Source of the DNA: Mercenaria mercenaria
Taxonomy: Eukaryota > Mollusca > Bivalvia > Venerida > Veneridae
Reading direction: 5' to 3'
Assembly: GCF_021730395.1 (NCBI RefSeq)
Contig: NC_069361.1
Location: 60,493,001-60,557,000 of the forward strand
Length of the DNA stretch: 64,000 bases
Shown piece after piece: positions 12,201 through 22,788 of this stretch (its first letter is position 1; every line of letters begins with the position of its first letter). The translations under genes were made by a program, and so were the position numbers. The notes beneath the pieces are model-generated. The model was given only the letters and a program-made list of their open reading frames with translations. It was not told the origin of the DNA and ran no database searches.

Positions 12201-13871
12201 AGAAAGCAGCAACTTCAGTGAGAAAAAGAAAACAATCAAACAAAACTTGGATATATAATGAGTTAATATACAGACAGTAATTCACTTTAGTAGGATTTAA
12301 TCAGTGACTAAAAAAAGAAAAATATTTAGATTTGTAAAAGGCTGGAATCAATATTTGATATGTTGTAGTGATGAAATTTTCTGTTATAATTCTTCAGTGA
12401 AATTGCAAACAAATTTTAACAAAATCTCAACTATAAAATAAAATATGTTCCAAATAATGCTAGTTTTAGTCCTTTTTTTAGTTTCGTAATCGTTGGGATA
12501 GCGTTGGCCCAACGCTGAACCAACCATCATAGTCGAAAAAATGCTGTTGGCCCAATGGAGGGCCAACGATAAGTGCAGAATACCAGTTGTTGGCCCAATG
12601 GAGGGCCAACGATAAGTGTAGGATTCAAGTCGTTGGGCCAACGGTGTACCAACCGTTGGGCCAACGTTGCGCCAATTAGCAAAATGGCGTTGGGCCAACG
12701 TTAGAAATCTTCGTTGGCCCAACGAAGAGTCTGCCGTTGGCCCAACGTTGGGCCAACGCATGTCTGCTATCTGGGGCATTGCCTAAAATAACTTATATTT
12801 CAGATTTGACGCAGATGTTAACCGAGATATGACCAACTCAATAGCTACCTCTGTGAAGGGAATCTATCCAAGTGCTCAAGATATAGTCATCAAAGGTACA
12901 AATGCAGTCTGTCTGTAAGTGCGACATAATCATGTGCATAAAATTCGAAAGTAAAAAAGGAAACCTAGACACTTACCATTATAGTTCAGTATTACAGAAA
13001 GAACATTAATCGACTTTGGAAGATTATTACGATATTATGATGCTGATCACACTGCATGATTAAAAGAAACACAACAATTAAGCATCGCCACTGGCATATA
13101 CAGTATGTGAATGCATCATATTCATTCTTATTGCAGAGGGAATCAAGAGATATTTTATCTTCCTGAGAGACAAAAACCGTCGTGTGTCGACAGAGAAAGA
13201 TGTCAGACACAAGCAGGCAATTGTTCTCTATGGCAGAAGAAAAAGGGTATGTAATTCATAATAAACGATTTTGAATTTACTTGTACATTATCGGCGCTGG
13301 TCTGCACTCATGTATGCAAATGTTTGGCACATAATTACATGTATCAAGTTATTGTCTATGATACGAGTCATGAAGTTACATTTTAATTAGTTTATTTTGA
13401 CACCTACATAAAATATATTTAAATCGAACACAGTACAAAACATTAAGACCAATTTTGAAAAATAAAAATAATATCTGTATTCTGAGAGTTAGTAAATCTT
13501 CATGGTGTAATGAAATGTCTCTTGTCATTCCTTATAGAAGCTGGAAAACCGACGAAATGCAGTCTCCCTGAAAACATCCTGGGATACAGAGAAGAAGAGA
13601 AGGAAACAGGTTATGCTGTGTATGGAAATTATGTCTTCAGAAGAAGAGGTTGAATGTGACGGCGAGTCACAGCTTGTGGTGAAAAAGTTACCATGGCCTG
13701 AGAAGCCAGGTGTATGAGAGAGTGTTATTGGAATTGGACAAAAAGTTAAATGAAAGCAAATCAAGGAAATCAAAAAATATGGAAATGAAACGCATACGAG
13801 GGGCCATGATGTCAGAAAGAAAAGTGCCCCATGAGTTAAAGGAAAATAGTCCTTGGGTAGTAGAGCTATAA
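8982..13871 (+). CDS. Seven-exon gene, C14orf93-like; possibly a pseudogene
   Basis: Proposed exons are 8982-9270, 9888-10073, 10540-10635, 12132-12217, 12804-12895, 13137-13246 and 13538-13717 (or 13871). Every junction is GT-AG and the intron phases (0,0,0,2,1,0) keep one frame from exon 2 to exon 7. The protein is about 390 residues: acidic and Asp/Asn-rich at the N terminus, a short heptad-like stretch (RRLKRLKEQNDVIISML) in exon 2, a Lys/Arg-rich linker in exons 3-4, and a basic region with aromatics in exons 5-7 ending near MSSEEE. The order YF...R...RR...W...MSxEE...LELDKK resembles the C-terminal half of vertebrate C14orf93, a nuclear-type protein of unclear function. The match is from memory. 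Exons 1 and 7 each show a +1 frame break, so the gene may be dead, or these may be sequencing indels. Confidence 0.6.
9271..9887 (+). other. Intron 1 of the C14orf93-like gene
   Basis: 617 bp, GT-AG, AT-rich with a T-rich run before the acceptor. Short frames inside it (for example 9355-9627) do not resemble proteins. Confidence 0.5.
9888..10073 (+). CDS. Exon 2 of the C14orf93-like gene
   Basis: Acceptor TTTTTTCAG|GG and donor CGG|GTAATT bound a 186 nt exon of 62 codons, phase 0 at both ends. It encodes GKRGTLVFSSTTSGVDRRL and then a helical stretch with spaced Leu/Ile, followed by a Thr/Arg/Gln-rich tail ending in VPHNIR. Confidence 0.65.
10540..10635 (+). CDS. Exon 3 of the C14orf93-like gene
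   Basis: Acceptor GATACAG|GT and donor GAA|GTAATA bound 96 nt, 32 codons, phase 0. It encodes VAVRDAFAHVKEEGKDW, then a charged end (SRRKEDIDE). Confidence 0.6.
11085..11310. repeat. GTTGGCCCAAC palindrome array 1 (intron 3)
   Basis: The 11 bp palindromes GTTGGGCCAAC and GTTGGCCCAAC and near variants (for example GTTGGGCCAATGTTGGCCC) recur about six times over 225 bp, separated by unique A/T-rich spacers. The last cluster is CGTTGGCCCAACGTTGGCCC. It lies in the proposed intron 3. Such clusters are common in marine invertebrate genomes and can create chance open frames rich in WPNVGPT-like peptides. Confidence 0.75.
12132..12217 (+). CDS. Exon 4 of the C14orf93-like gene
   Basis: Acceptor TTTTTTACAG|GT and donor CA|GTGAGA bound 86 nt entering in phase 0 and leaving with two bases of a Gln codon, completed by exon 5. 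It encodes VAVQESNNGVHSTVV and a KKKQEEKRKQQLQ helix. It lies between the two GTTGGCCCAAC arrays in introns 3 and 4. Confidence 0.6.
12490..12778. repeat. GTTGGCCCAAC palindrome array 2 (intron 4)
   Basis: At least eight palindromes occur here. Two ~55 bp units repeat GTTGGCCCAATGGAGGGCC and then AACGATAAGTG. A final CGTTGGCCCAACGTTGGGCC ends 25 bp before exon 5. The 131-codon minus-strand frame across it (12384-12779) is composed of repeated RWPNVGPT-type peptides and is a product of the repeat, not a gene. Confidence 0.8.
12804..12895 (+). CDS. Exon 5 of the C14orf93-like gene
   Basis: Acceptor TATTTCAG|AT and donor AAAG|GTACAA bound 92 nt. The first A completes a Gln codon, then FDADVNRDMTNSIATSVKG and IYPSAQDIVIK follow. 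It leaves with one base of a Glu codon. It begins only 25 nt after the palindrome array ends. Confidence 0.65.
13137..13246 (+). CDS. Exon 6 of the C14orf93-like gene
   Basis: Acceptor TATTGCAG|AG and donor AGG|GTATGT bound 110 nt. It encodes EGIKRYFIFLRDKNRRVS, then a basic run ending in YGRRKRK's first Arg/Lys codons. The aromatic-basic pattern (IKRYFxxLR...RR) is the best match to the C14orf93-like core. Confidence 0.65.
13538..13871 (+). CDS. Exon 7 (last) of the C14orf93-like gene, with a frame break
   Basis: Acceptor CCTTATAG|AA, phase 0. It encodes KLENRRNAVSLKTSWDTEKK, a KRRK run, then VMLCMEIMSSEEE and LPWPEKPGV before TGA at 13715-13717. From about 13690 the +1 frame is open and coding-like (VYERVLLELDKKLNESK ... 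SPWVVEL) to a TAA at 13869-13871. The MSxEE-LPW-LELD order suggests both parts belong to one ancestral exon. An R1 array begins about 13 bp after the TAA, and its AATAAA motif near 13949 could serve as a polyadenylation signal. Confidence 0.6.
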
Positions 13872-13883
13872 AATTTTAACAAT

Positions 13884-15560
13884 CTCAGTGGAATGACCGG
13901 CTGCACTAGCGGATCCAGGTGGGGTGCACTTGGTGTTCCCCAGCCCACAATAAAATATGTCAAAAGTTATGAAAAAAACACTATTAAACTGAATTCCATA
14001 ATAGCATTAATTCACTCAATTATATCATTTTAGTAGTCTTATTGACTGAATTCCACAAAAGCTTCAATTCACTCAATTAAATTATTTTAGTAGACTTAAA
14101 TTGAAAAATTGAATTTGTCTGGTTCCATTCCATTCCATTCCATTCCGTTAAATACCATTACCTATATAGGCATTGGTATTTTGCGGAATGGAACGGAACC
14201 ACAAACTTAAAACAGAGTTCACATTCATCTGCAATCCCAGTGGAATGACCGGCTGCACTAGCGGATCCAGGTGGGGTGCACCCGGTCTCCCCAATCCCAC
14301 AATAAAATATGTCAAAAGGTATGAAAAAAAAAACACTGTTAAATTGAATTCCATAATAGCATTAATTCACTCAATTATATTATTTTCGTAGTCTTATTGT
14401 CTGAATTCCACAATAGCTTCAATTCACTCAATTAATTTATTTAAGTTAGACCCATTGAAAAAATGAATTTGTCTGGTTCCATTCCATTCCATTCCGTTAA
14501 ATACCATTACCTATATGGGTATTGGTATTTTACGAAACGGAACGGAACCAACTGAAAAGATGTCACATCCATCCGCCACCTCAGTACAATGACCTACCTG
14601 CTATCATCATTATGAGGTCCTGTCTCAAATTTGTTAAAGTGGAGGCCGTTTTTAGGAGCCGCTATAGATAAAAGTAGGAAACGCTTGAAACAACTTCTTC
14701 TCATGAACAACTTGAAGGATCTTCATCAAACTTTGTCTGTTGACATATAGAAAAAAAACAGGTAAGCGACTTTGGCCAATTTGTTTGGTTGTTGTTTTTG
14801 TTGGATTTAACGTCACACCGACACAATCATAGATCATATGGTGACTTTCCAGCTTTGGTGGTGGAGGAAGACCCCAGGTGCCCCTCCATGTATTTTTTTC
14901 ATCACAAGCGGAAGTCTGGGTAGAACTATCGACCTTCCATAAGGCAACTGAATGACTTCCTCACATGAAGAATTCAACGCCCAAAGTGAGGCTCGAACCC
15001 ACATCTGCGAGGCTCAAGTGATTTCAATTCAGCGGCCTTTACCACTCGGCCACGGAGGCCCGAAGGTCAATTTCGGCATCTTGTTTCAAAAGCCTTATTA
15101 AAAATAAATTCATCGTGTTTCATTCCTTTCCGTTAAATACCATTACATATATGGGTATTGGTATTTTGCGGAATGGAACGGAACCAATTAAAAAATTACA
15201 TTTATGCAAGACCTCATTACAATCATTTGCTGTAACTTTCAAACATTACCTACAAACTTGACTCATAGATCGGTGCATATTTCTGTACTATATATTACCT
15301 ATCTACGGTGTATAGCTGCAGTGTTGCAAAATATGGCTTGAGAACTGAAACCCTCAATTATGAATAAACACTATTATATGGAGATTCATCATATCATAAA
15401 TTCATCTGATTAAATTATCTTAAAAGTCTTATTGAAATAAATCCATCATGTTCCGTTCCATTCCGTTAAATACCATTATCTATATGGGTATTGGTATATT
15501 GCGGAACAGAGCGGAACGAACTAAAAAGATGTCACAATCACCCGCCACCTCAGTACAATG
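13884..15560 (+). repeat. Second R1 chain: at least four TIR-bounded units head to tail
   Basis: TATAT junctions lie at about 14163, 14512, 15148 and 15481. The spacings are 349, 636 (354 without the SINE) and 333 bp. Units share the GGTATTGGTA...GGAAC ends, but interiors differ. One carries the TGCACTAGCGGATCCAGG block, the next a CGCCACCTCAGTACAATG block, and the third a different AT-rich interior. Different subfamilies sharing only their ends are thus chained. The chain starts directly behind the last exon of the C14orf93-like gene. Confidence 0.75.
14780..15061 (-). mobile_element. tRNA-derived SINE, family B (tRNA-Leu-like head)
   Basis: Read on the minus strand, the head is CCTCCGTGGCCGAGTGG with a long variable-arm region and a B box GGGTTCGAGCC. 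The body contains GTTGAATTCTTCATGTGAGG, GCTGGAAAGTCACC and CATATG, and the end is GACGTTAAATCCAACAAAAA. It sits inside an R1 unit. The GGCCGAGTGG A box and long extra arm suggest descent from a tRNA-Leu type. The same family is at 17171-17441 and 22789-23012. Confidence 0.88.
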
Positions 15561-16300
15561 AAAAAGCTTTAAACAATTTCTTCTCATGAACCACTTGATG
15601 GATCTCCATCAAACATTGTCTGTAGACTACATGACTCTAAGTGCCGTGTGGCGTCTGTAAAATGTCTCCACATACTTGGATTCAGTGTTGTTATATTTTT
15701 TGGACCTTTGGGATTATGGAGTCCATTCAATATATGTGTAATAGAGTTCCGCTTAAGCCGGTTTATTACTCTCAATCAAAGGAGTCTGCCTTTTTTCTTT
15801 TTTGGATGCATTTTATGCTTCCAAGGGATCTTTTACAGATTTTATCATCATAAGTGTCGATGGCTGTCACATATTTCTCACTTGTATCTTTAGCTGATTA
15901 TGATTAAAGCCTTCAAATTAATGCTTGCGAACACATGTTCTATATTTCATATAAAATTCAGCTACTTCAGATCAACATATTGATACAGTTTCTAGATTTT
16001 CACTCTGTCGTACACCTATTTTCCGCAAGATATCTATACATTTGCTTCAAGAAAACGAAAAGAAAAAGGGGTGTAGAATAGTATGCAGTAAAATGAAAGT
16101 AAACTAAAATCAGGTACCCTCATATTGCCGCATTTCAGAAAGCGGTCAGCAGAATAAACACCCTACTTTCGTTTTCAAGTAAACAACTCGAAAACATGTC
16201 AATATTAGCAAGAAAAATGTCTTATTTTATGTAAAATTTATTCCACGATTGAAACAATGCCCATTTGGTCCCGGTTTACGCGCAAATGGAAAAAAATGGG
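15561..16300. other. No gene recognised
   Basis: The first ~60 bp (TTCTTCTCATGAACCACTTG, CATCAAACATTGTCTGTAGA) repeats a stretch at about 14690-14745, so it belongs to an R1 subfamily interior. The rest is AT-rich spacer. Overlapping short frames near 15584-15893 have no recognisable motif. Confidence 0.45.
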
Positions 16301-16319
16301 ATCTATTTCCCTTTTGACA

Positions 16320-16720
16320 TAGTATATTGTGAGGTAGAGTGACACAGGGTGCACCCCACCTGGATCCGTTAGTGCAGCTGGTCATTCCACTGAGATTGCA
16401 GATGAATGTGAAATCTGTTAAAAGTTTGTGGTTCGTTCCGTTCCGCAAAGTACCAATACCCATATAGGTAATGGTATTTAACGGAATGGAATGGAATGGA
16501 ACCAGACAAATTCTTTCTTTTTTTTTCAATAAGTCTACTAAAATCATTCAATTGAGTGAATTGAAGCTATTATGGAATTCAGTTCAAAAGGTGTTATTCA
16601 TAACTAATAATTTCGTAATTTTCAAACCATATTTTGTAACATTGCAGGTATACCCCATAGAGTGCCCCAAACCTGGTTCCGTTCCGTTCCATTCCGTTCC
16701 GTAAAATACCAATAGCCGTA
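16320..16720 (-). repeat. R1 copy in reverse orientation
   Basis: It is the reverse complement of the 2185-2450 region and the flanking TGCACTAGCGGATCC block. It includes the ends CAAAGTACCAATACCC, GGTAATGGTATTTAACGG and, at 16676-16713, GGTTCCGTTCCGTTCC...ACCAATAGCC. A complete short variant about 220 bp long, with TIRs at both ends, can be read here. Confidence 0.75.
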
Positions 16721-17170
16721 TTTATGTGTTTAATGTTTGATATGCATAATTATAGTCAAACCTTTTACAAATGTCACCTATAACAGTAAGGCAAAAAACT
16801 GGCCTTTGAACCAACGTGACTTGCATTTTAAAGTAGGTTCTTTAGCAATATTAGAATAATGGTCTTTCTTGAGAGGTGGCTGATTGAACAACATTGACCG
16901 TTTGTCCGTCCAAAATACCAGTTGATCAGTATATGACTGTATAAAGTGGTAAAGGTGTTCATAGTAGTGAACTGTTTAGTCAATATTCATTGCTGCGTAT
17001 TCAGAAGCTGTTCACCTAAGGAGGAGGTGAAGAAAAAAACAAAAACAACAACAACAATACCCTCTTAGTAAATACATCAACGTTATCGCCAACATATTAC
17101 ACTTGAGTTATAATTTTCTTGTTCCTTTAAAACTGTGAGTTTCAGGCCACTAGGCGGGATAAAATGATGT
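16721..17170. other. No feature recognised
   Basis: AT-rich spacer with a short (CAA)n run near 17040-17056. Confidence 0.45.
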
Positions 17171-17441
17171 ATTTAATTATTTTGTTGGGTTTAACGTTGC
17201 ACCGACTCAGTTATAGGTCATATGACGACTTTCCAGCTTGATGGTGGAGGAAGTCCAAAGGTGCCCCTTTGTGCATTATTTCATCACGAGCGTGTACCTG
17301 GGCAGAACCACCGACCTTCCGTAAGCCAGTTGGATGGCTTCCTCACATGAAGAATTCAACGCCCTGAGTGAGGCTCGAACCCACATCGATGAGGGGCAAG
17401 TGATTTGAAGTCAGAGACCTTATCCACTCGGCCACGGCCGT
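17171..17441 (-). mobile_element. SINE, family B
   Basis: On the minus strand it has the head GGCCGAGTGG, a B box GGGTTCGAGCC, the body motif GTTGAATTCTTCATGTGAGG, GCTGGAAAGTCG and CATATGACC, and the tail CAACGTTAAACCCAACAAAA. The acceptor stem end is slightly altered (CACGGCCGTGGCC). It is close to full length. Confidence 0.88.
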
Positions 17442-19962
17442 GTATACAATACGTTTCATTCCATATACCGAAACTTAAAGGTCAGTTTCGCATATGGGTC
17501 ATGATCAGTCAATAATTAGGTCACTAAATACAACAATAAAAATCCTGCTCACATTATAAAGACAATGACTTTTCTCCAACATTCATGAAACCCCATCAGA
17601 ATGTATGTTTGCCTATGGTCTACAACATAGACTAGTATCGTTATATCACCTCCTGTTCTATCAGTACTACATGTACCGCTTTGTTTGGCGCGGAGTTTCC
17701 CTTTGCTGCATTTTGCAGCAACTTTCGTACTTGTTCCAAAGATTATTCACACAATTTAGGTAGCAGGGTACACTTAGATTCGAAAATTTTGGGCACAGAC
17801 AGTCTTACATGTAGCGAGTCGCAATTTTGCACTTCCCTTATAAGCAGAACCAGTGTGGCCATTTTATGAATTGCGCTCATGTTTTGTGCTTTTAATTAAT
17901 GGCGAGATCAGGGTTCTCATACAATGATAAAGAAAGTTATGTAAACGAAAGATTTACACCATCCATTAAAAATAGCATGCAAATATCATCAATTTTGCAC
18001 TTTTTGAACAGCCTGCAATGATCCCGCTGCAAGAACAATGCCCAATTTTATTGCATTTCTCAATATAATAGTCCTTACTGAACTTCTGGATATGACCGGA
18101 ATGGGGGCCCATCCAGCTCGTTTTTTTCACAAAATAGCGAAAATATTGTTGTTTTTTTTTATCTCTGTAGTTGTAGTTATTCTAATGTACATGTGAACAT
18201 GCTAATGATACGGTTCGAATATATAATTATATATCCATGGGTCATATTTTGACGGTCTAAAGAAAACAATTAATCAAGATAACTCTTTTTAGAACACACA
18301 ACTTCATCCTTGTGTGTGTCATTTTTTGAATGTATATATCTATCTATCGTTCCTTCTTTCAGCCAAAATATGTGATGATAAGATGTTTTGTTTTCAACAA
18401 GTTTAAATCAGTTAAGGAAAAGTAAAAAGAGCTAAAAACTTGATCAATAATGATGATCTAAAACATAAATTAACTTGGGCATAGACATGTATCTTTGGAT
18501 CACAAAGTCGCTGTAAACGTCTAAAGTAACCGAGTCGTCTGCTTTGATATTACCTCTTGCATTCGGGAAACGTTGGAAATTTCCTAGCCGGTCCGAGTCT
18601 TAATTTCAAAAGTAATAGTGATTGTATAAAAGGCACAAAAGGTAAGCGAAATAATTAAAATATTTATTTTATTTTTACACAGTTGAGTCGACACTAATTT
18701 TTCTTTGCAACATCGCCGAAGCAAAAACGATTATTTTTTCCGTTTTTCTTATTTTGTGCAATGTATCAACGAAACTGACCCTACATTTTGTCCAAAATTA
18801 GAGTTTTACTATTGACTTCAAAGGAAAATAAGGCTGGTTACATAAACGGTTCGAAAGGTAAGTGAAATAATAAACATTTCTAAAATTATATCATCATTTA
18901 GAGGAAAGATTAAATCAAGGATTGCCGCCGAAGCAAATTCGTTATTTTAAACCATTTAAAAGATTTAACGAATAAATCGAATTTATCCTTCTTTATTTAA
19001 TGTGTCAAAATCCGATAATACCGATTATTGTAAAAATTGAAAGTTCAATATGTTACATTTCGTTTCGGTAAGGTTAGTGCGGCAGTTTTGAGTCTAGAGT
19101 CTTGGGTCTATCTACCTATTGACATAAATGAAGTCCATGAAATGTGACGCTTATTTTATGTTTCTTTACAATAGCATATTTGCAAATAAATGTTAAGTTT
19201 CGGTTATTTTGCTCACCCGTACGTTTCGTAACGATACAGAGTAATTAGCCATATTCAACTTCAGGTACTCGTCTTAATTTCACCAGGGTGCAGACAGACA
19301 GTATTAATCCAGTGATATTGTGTTATTAAATTAAAACTTACTTGGAGCAGAAAAAAAGATAATAACGATTTATTAATTCTTAGTTAAAGACTGGAATGTT
19401 TTCAATCCCATAAAATTAAAAATTGAAAATACTTTTGCTTGCATAAGTCTTACGGCATGCTATGCATACTGCCATACTAATGTCCAGAATTTGGGATGAT
19501 GGTTTTTCAAGCTATATTTTGTAAAAGCAATATATCTTCAAAAATATGGGTGATCATAGATGACCTCGAGTTCTTTCGAGACGTTGGAGGAAGCCATTTT
19601 TTGCAGAAGAGTAGTTTCCCTTGGCGTAATTGCCCCCAAAGAACCGTAAATACAAGAAAGAAAAAGGTCAGGAACAACTAAATAATCCATTGAGGGTGCC
19701 AAGTAATTAGACGGTCAGGGAAAAGTAAAGTCGGCGATCGTGATCATGAATGCCACACCGATGATTATCCGATTGTCGCCGATTGTCGGCCAATCACTAG
19801 GAATATATATGAATAAACTTGAAACTTGAACTTATGTTTTAACTACGACCGACAATGTCATTGTCACTGCACATGCCACTACAATAAACAAGTATCGTTT
19901 CAGTATGCCAAATATATTTCAGATGCATCCACTTTTATTTCTGCTGATCATTTGATGCTTTA
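17442..19962. other. No gene recognised; one degenerate tandem dimer
   Basis: The motif AAAGGTAAGxGAAATAAT at about 18639 and 18856, each followed later by GCCGAAGCAAA, indicates an old ~220 bp duplication at about 18600-19000. Otherwise AT-rich spacer. No coding region is recognised. Confidence 0.45.
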
Positions 19963-20589
19963 CCTGGTAGAAGACCATAAGGCAATGCTACATACCAAAT
20001 ATCAAAGGCCTAGGTCTTGTGGTTTCAGACAAGAAGATTTTTAAAGTTTTTTTTCCTATATAAGTCTATGTAAAATTGGGACCCCCGGGGCGGGGCTTCT
20101 TTTCACCCCAGGGTAATAATTTGAACAATCTTGGTAGAGGACCACCAGGCAATGCTACATACCAAATATCAAAAGCCTATGTCTTGTGGTTTAAGATAAG
20201 AAGCTTTTTGAAGTTTTTTCCTATACAAGTCTATGTAAAACTTGGGACTCCCGGGCGGAGCCTCTTTTCACCCCAGGGACATAATTTGAACAACTTTAGT
20301 GGAGGACCGTTAGATGATGTCACATGCCAAATATCAAAGCCCTAGGACCTGTGGTTTTTGACAAGAAGATTTTCAAAATGTTTTCCTGTATAAGTCTATG
20401 TAACCCATGCGACCCCCAGGGCAGGGCCATATTTGACCCTAGGGAGATAATTTGAACAATCTTGATAGAGGACCACTAGATGATGCTACACACCAAATAT
20501 CAAAGCCCTAGGACCTATGGTTTTGGACAAGTAGATTTTCAAAGTTTTCCCTATATAAGTCTATGTAAACCATGTGACCACCATGTGAT
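19963..20589 (+). repeat. Tandem array of four ~166 bp units
   Basis: Units share CCTATATAAGTCTATGTAA, a G/C-rich GACCCCCxGGGC, CACCCCAGGG, ATAATTTGAACAA and CACACCAAATATCAAAG. Successive AAGTCTATGTAA motifs are about 166 bp apart. The array runs directly into the LINE fragment that follows, with no unique DNA between. Confidence 0.8.
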
Positions 20590-22042
20590 TTGTAGATAGA
20601 CAATGTATAAACTAGGCATTAGTGGGAAAATGTTACAAATAGTTAGATCTATGTATGAACATGTCCGTTGTCGAGTCAGACAGTGTAATAAATACTCAGA
20701 CTTTATGGAAACAATTGTAGGCTTAAAGCAGGGCGAGATTTGTTCACCATTACTATGGTCTATGTTTATAGAAGACTTGGAACTATATATATTGGGTCTA
20801 GACCCGGAAGTGGTGTAAACTTTGATGATGTTATTCTTATAATGTTTCTTTACGCAGATGATATGGTTCTGTTCTCTAATGATGTTGATGATTTACAACA
20901 AAGCCTTAATGACTTGTGTATATATTGTAACCGTTCGGGTTTACAAGTGAATACGGACAAACAAAAGTGATGGTTTTCAGACGTCGTGGAAGAGTTCGTA
21001 ATAATGAAGTGTGGTCATTTGATGGTAAAAGACTCGAAATAGTTGACAGTTTTGATTATTTAGGTGTTGTATTTGATTCTTATGGTAATTTTAACTCAAA
21101 TATGCAGATGCTTGTTGGGAAATCGTTGAAAGCTATGAACACTTTATTTTGTAATACTAGAGAATTTAATTTCACACCTAAGACGATGTGTAGTCTATTT
21201 GATTCTTTTGTAACATCTATTTTAAATTATTCCTCAAAAGTGTGGGAATATACGAAATGTAAAGAAATCGAAAAAATACATTTGAAATTTTGCAAAAACT
21301 TGTTAAATGTAAAAATCTATACAAGTAATGTTGGAATTTACGGGGAATTATGTCGCTTTCCATTGTATATTATTTCTGACTTTAAACAGCGTCTTGTTGA
21401 TACAGAACTGGAAACACGGTGTGAAAGAAAATAGTGTTCTATTTGTGTATAAGTATGTTAAAGAAAATTTTGGTTATGAGGAATACTTAAGTGTTGTGCA
21501 TAATCGTCTATATAGACAATTATTAACAAAGTTTAGGCTTTGTGCTCATAGACTTCGTATTGAAACAGGTAGATATATGGTCGGTATGGAATTGATAGAT
21601 CTGAAAGAACTTGTGAAGTATGTAGAAATAAAAATGGCATAGAAGACGAATATCATTTTATAATTGTGTGTCCGAAATATAAAACAATCAGAAAGCGGTA
21701 TATTGCTAAATATTATTTTCATCACCATAGTATGCAAACATTTATACATCTGATCTCATCAACTAACGCAAAAGTGCTAAATGAATTCGCATGTTATATA
21801 CATTGTGCTTTGAAAATTAGAGAAAATTTCTTAAATGAGAGAGTATGAAATAGTTATTATTGCTTTAAAGCTTCGTAATTTATGAATTGTTACTCTCGTT
21901 TTTGAATGTTTATTTTTTGAATGTGTAAATGTTTATTTGTTGTATAGTTTGACCTTATATATTTGCTATATTGCTAATTGTATGTTAAGATGAGGAGCTT
22001 TCAGCTCAAGTCTTGAATAAAATCTTCTTCTTATTATTATTT
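20590..22042 (+). mobile_element. 5'-truncated LINE: RT, thumb and C-terminal zinc-finger remnant
   Basis: Conceptual reading in three frames gives part of a reverse transcriptase: GLKQGEICSPLLWSMFIEDL, then the catalytic YADDMVLFS, then the palm-to-thumb stretch DSFDYLGVVF. The C-terminal region follows with SSKVWEYTK, a PLYI segment and RIETGRY. Near 21610-21700 a CxxC...HxxxxC finger (CEVC ... EYHFIIVCP) is present. About four frame breaks make it inactive. The 3' end is a short A/T-rich tail (CTTGAATAAAATCTTC then (TTA)n). It is a non-LTR retrotransposon of the type with a zinc finger after the RT; the clade is not determined. Confidence 0.85.
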
Positions 22043-22788
22043 CCTGTCAAAATAATCGGTTATATATTATCTTCAGTGGAATTCTTGGGATCTAATCCTA
22101 CAACAGAGGCAGTAATATTATCTAAAAGGCACACTTGGTAATTAAGCAATTTTAATTTACTCAATTATCCTAATATTAAAAAAATTCCAAACCTATATCA
22201 CATTTAAAAAAAAAAGAAGAGATCAACACAATCCCGATTTCTTCATTCTATTGCATGTTGTACATGGTATCTTTAATAATTATCTCTAAAAGTGATAAAT
22301 AAATACACCACTTTTCATATAAATTAAGAAATGTCCAAGGATTTGGGGTTGAAATGCTATGGGGTCGAATTGTCTTTTGGGGTTGAAATGTCTTAGGGGC
22401 AAAATGTCTTTCTAGCCATTCAATTATGCGTCTTTCCGAGTTATTACGAGACCCGCCGATTATAATATGTAAACACTGGCAGTATTTTGTCATCCATACA
22501 AAATACTACACGGCGTTTTACGGCGATTATTTTCGAAGATAGACCAAATATATACTGTTTCTGTACCATTTAGGGAGCTGTACAATTTGACAATGTTTCG
22601 TGGTCTTCTCTCTAAGGAAAATAATGCTATTTCAGAGAAATAATGAGACTTTAATCAACAAAAACAACAGGCAAACAAACTCAGAAGAACCATGACTGTG
22701 CATTCCAACATATTCATATCCCTATTACGGTAGCAAGAGAAAAAAAATGTAGTAATCAAGATTATGCAAACCAAATAGCACCAGATCT
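22043..22788. other. Spacer with a small GGGGTTGAAATG array
   Basis: At 22342-22418 the motif GGGGTTGAAATGTCTT recurs about four times with variation (GGGGTCGAATTGTCTT, GGGGCAAAATGTCTT). Nothing coding is recognised. Confidence 0.5.

Noticed and set aside
12384-12779. 131-codon minus-strand open frame rich in RWPNVGPT-like peptides
   Set aside because: It coincides with the GTTGGCCCAAC array and its flank. The peptides are simply the translated palindromes.
13525-14391. Overlapping minus- and plus-strand frames around the last exon and R1
   Set aside because: They are shadows of exon 7 and of the R1 repeat; the same peptides recur at other R1 copies.
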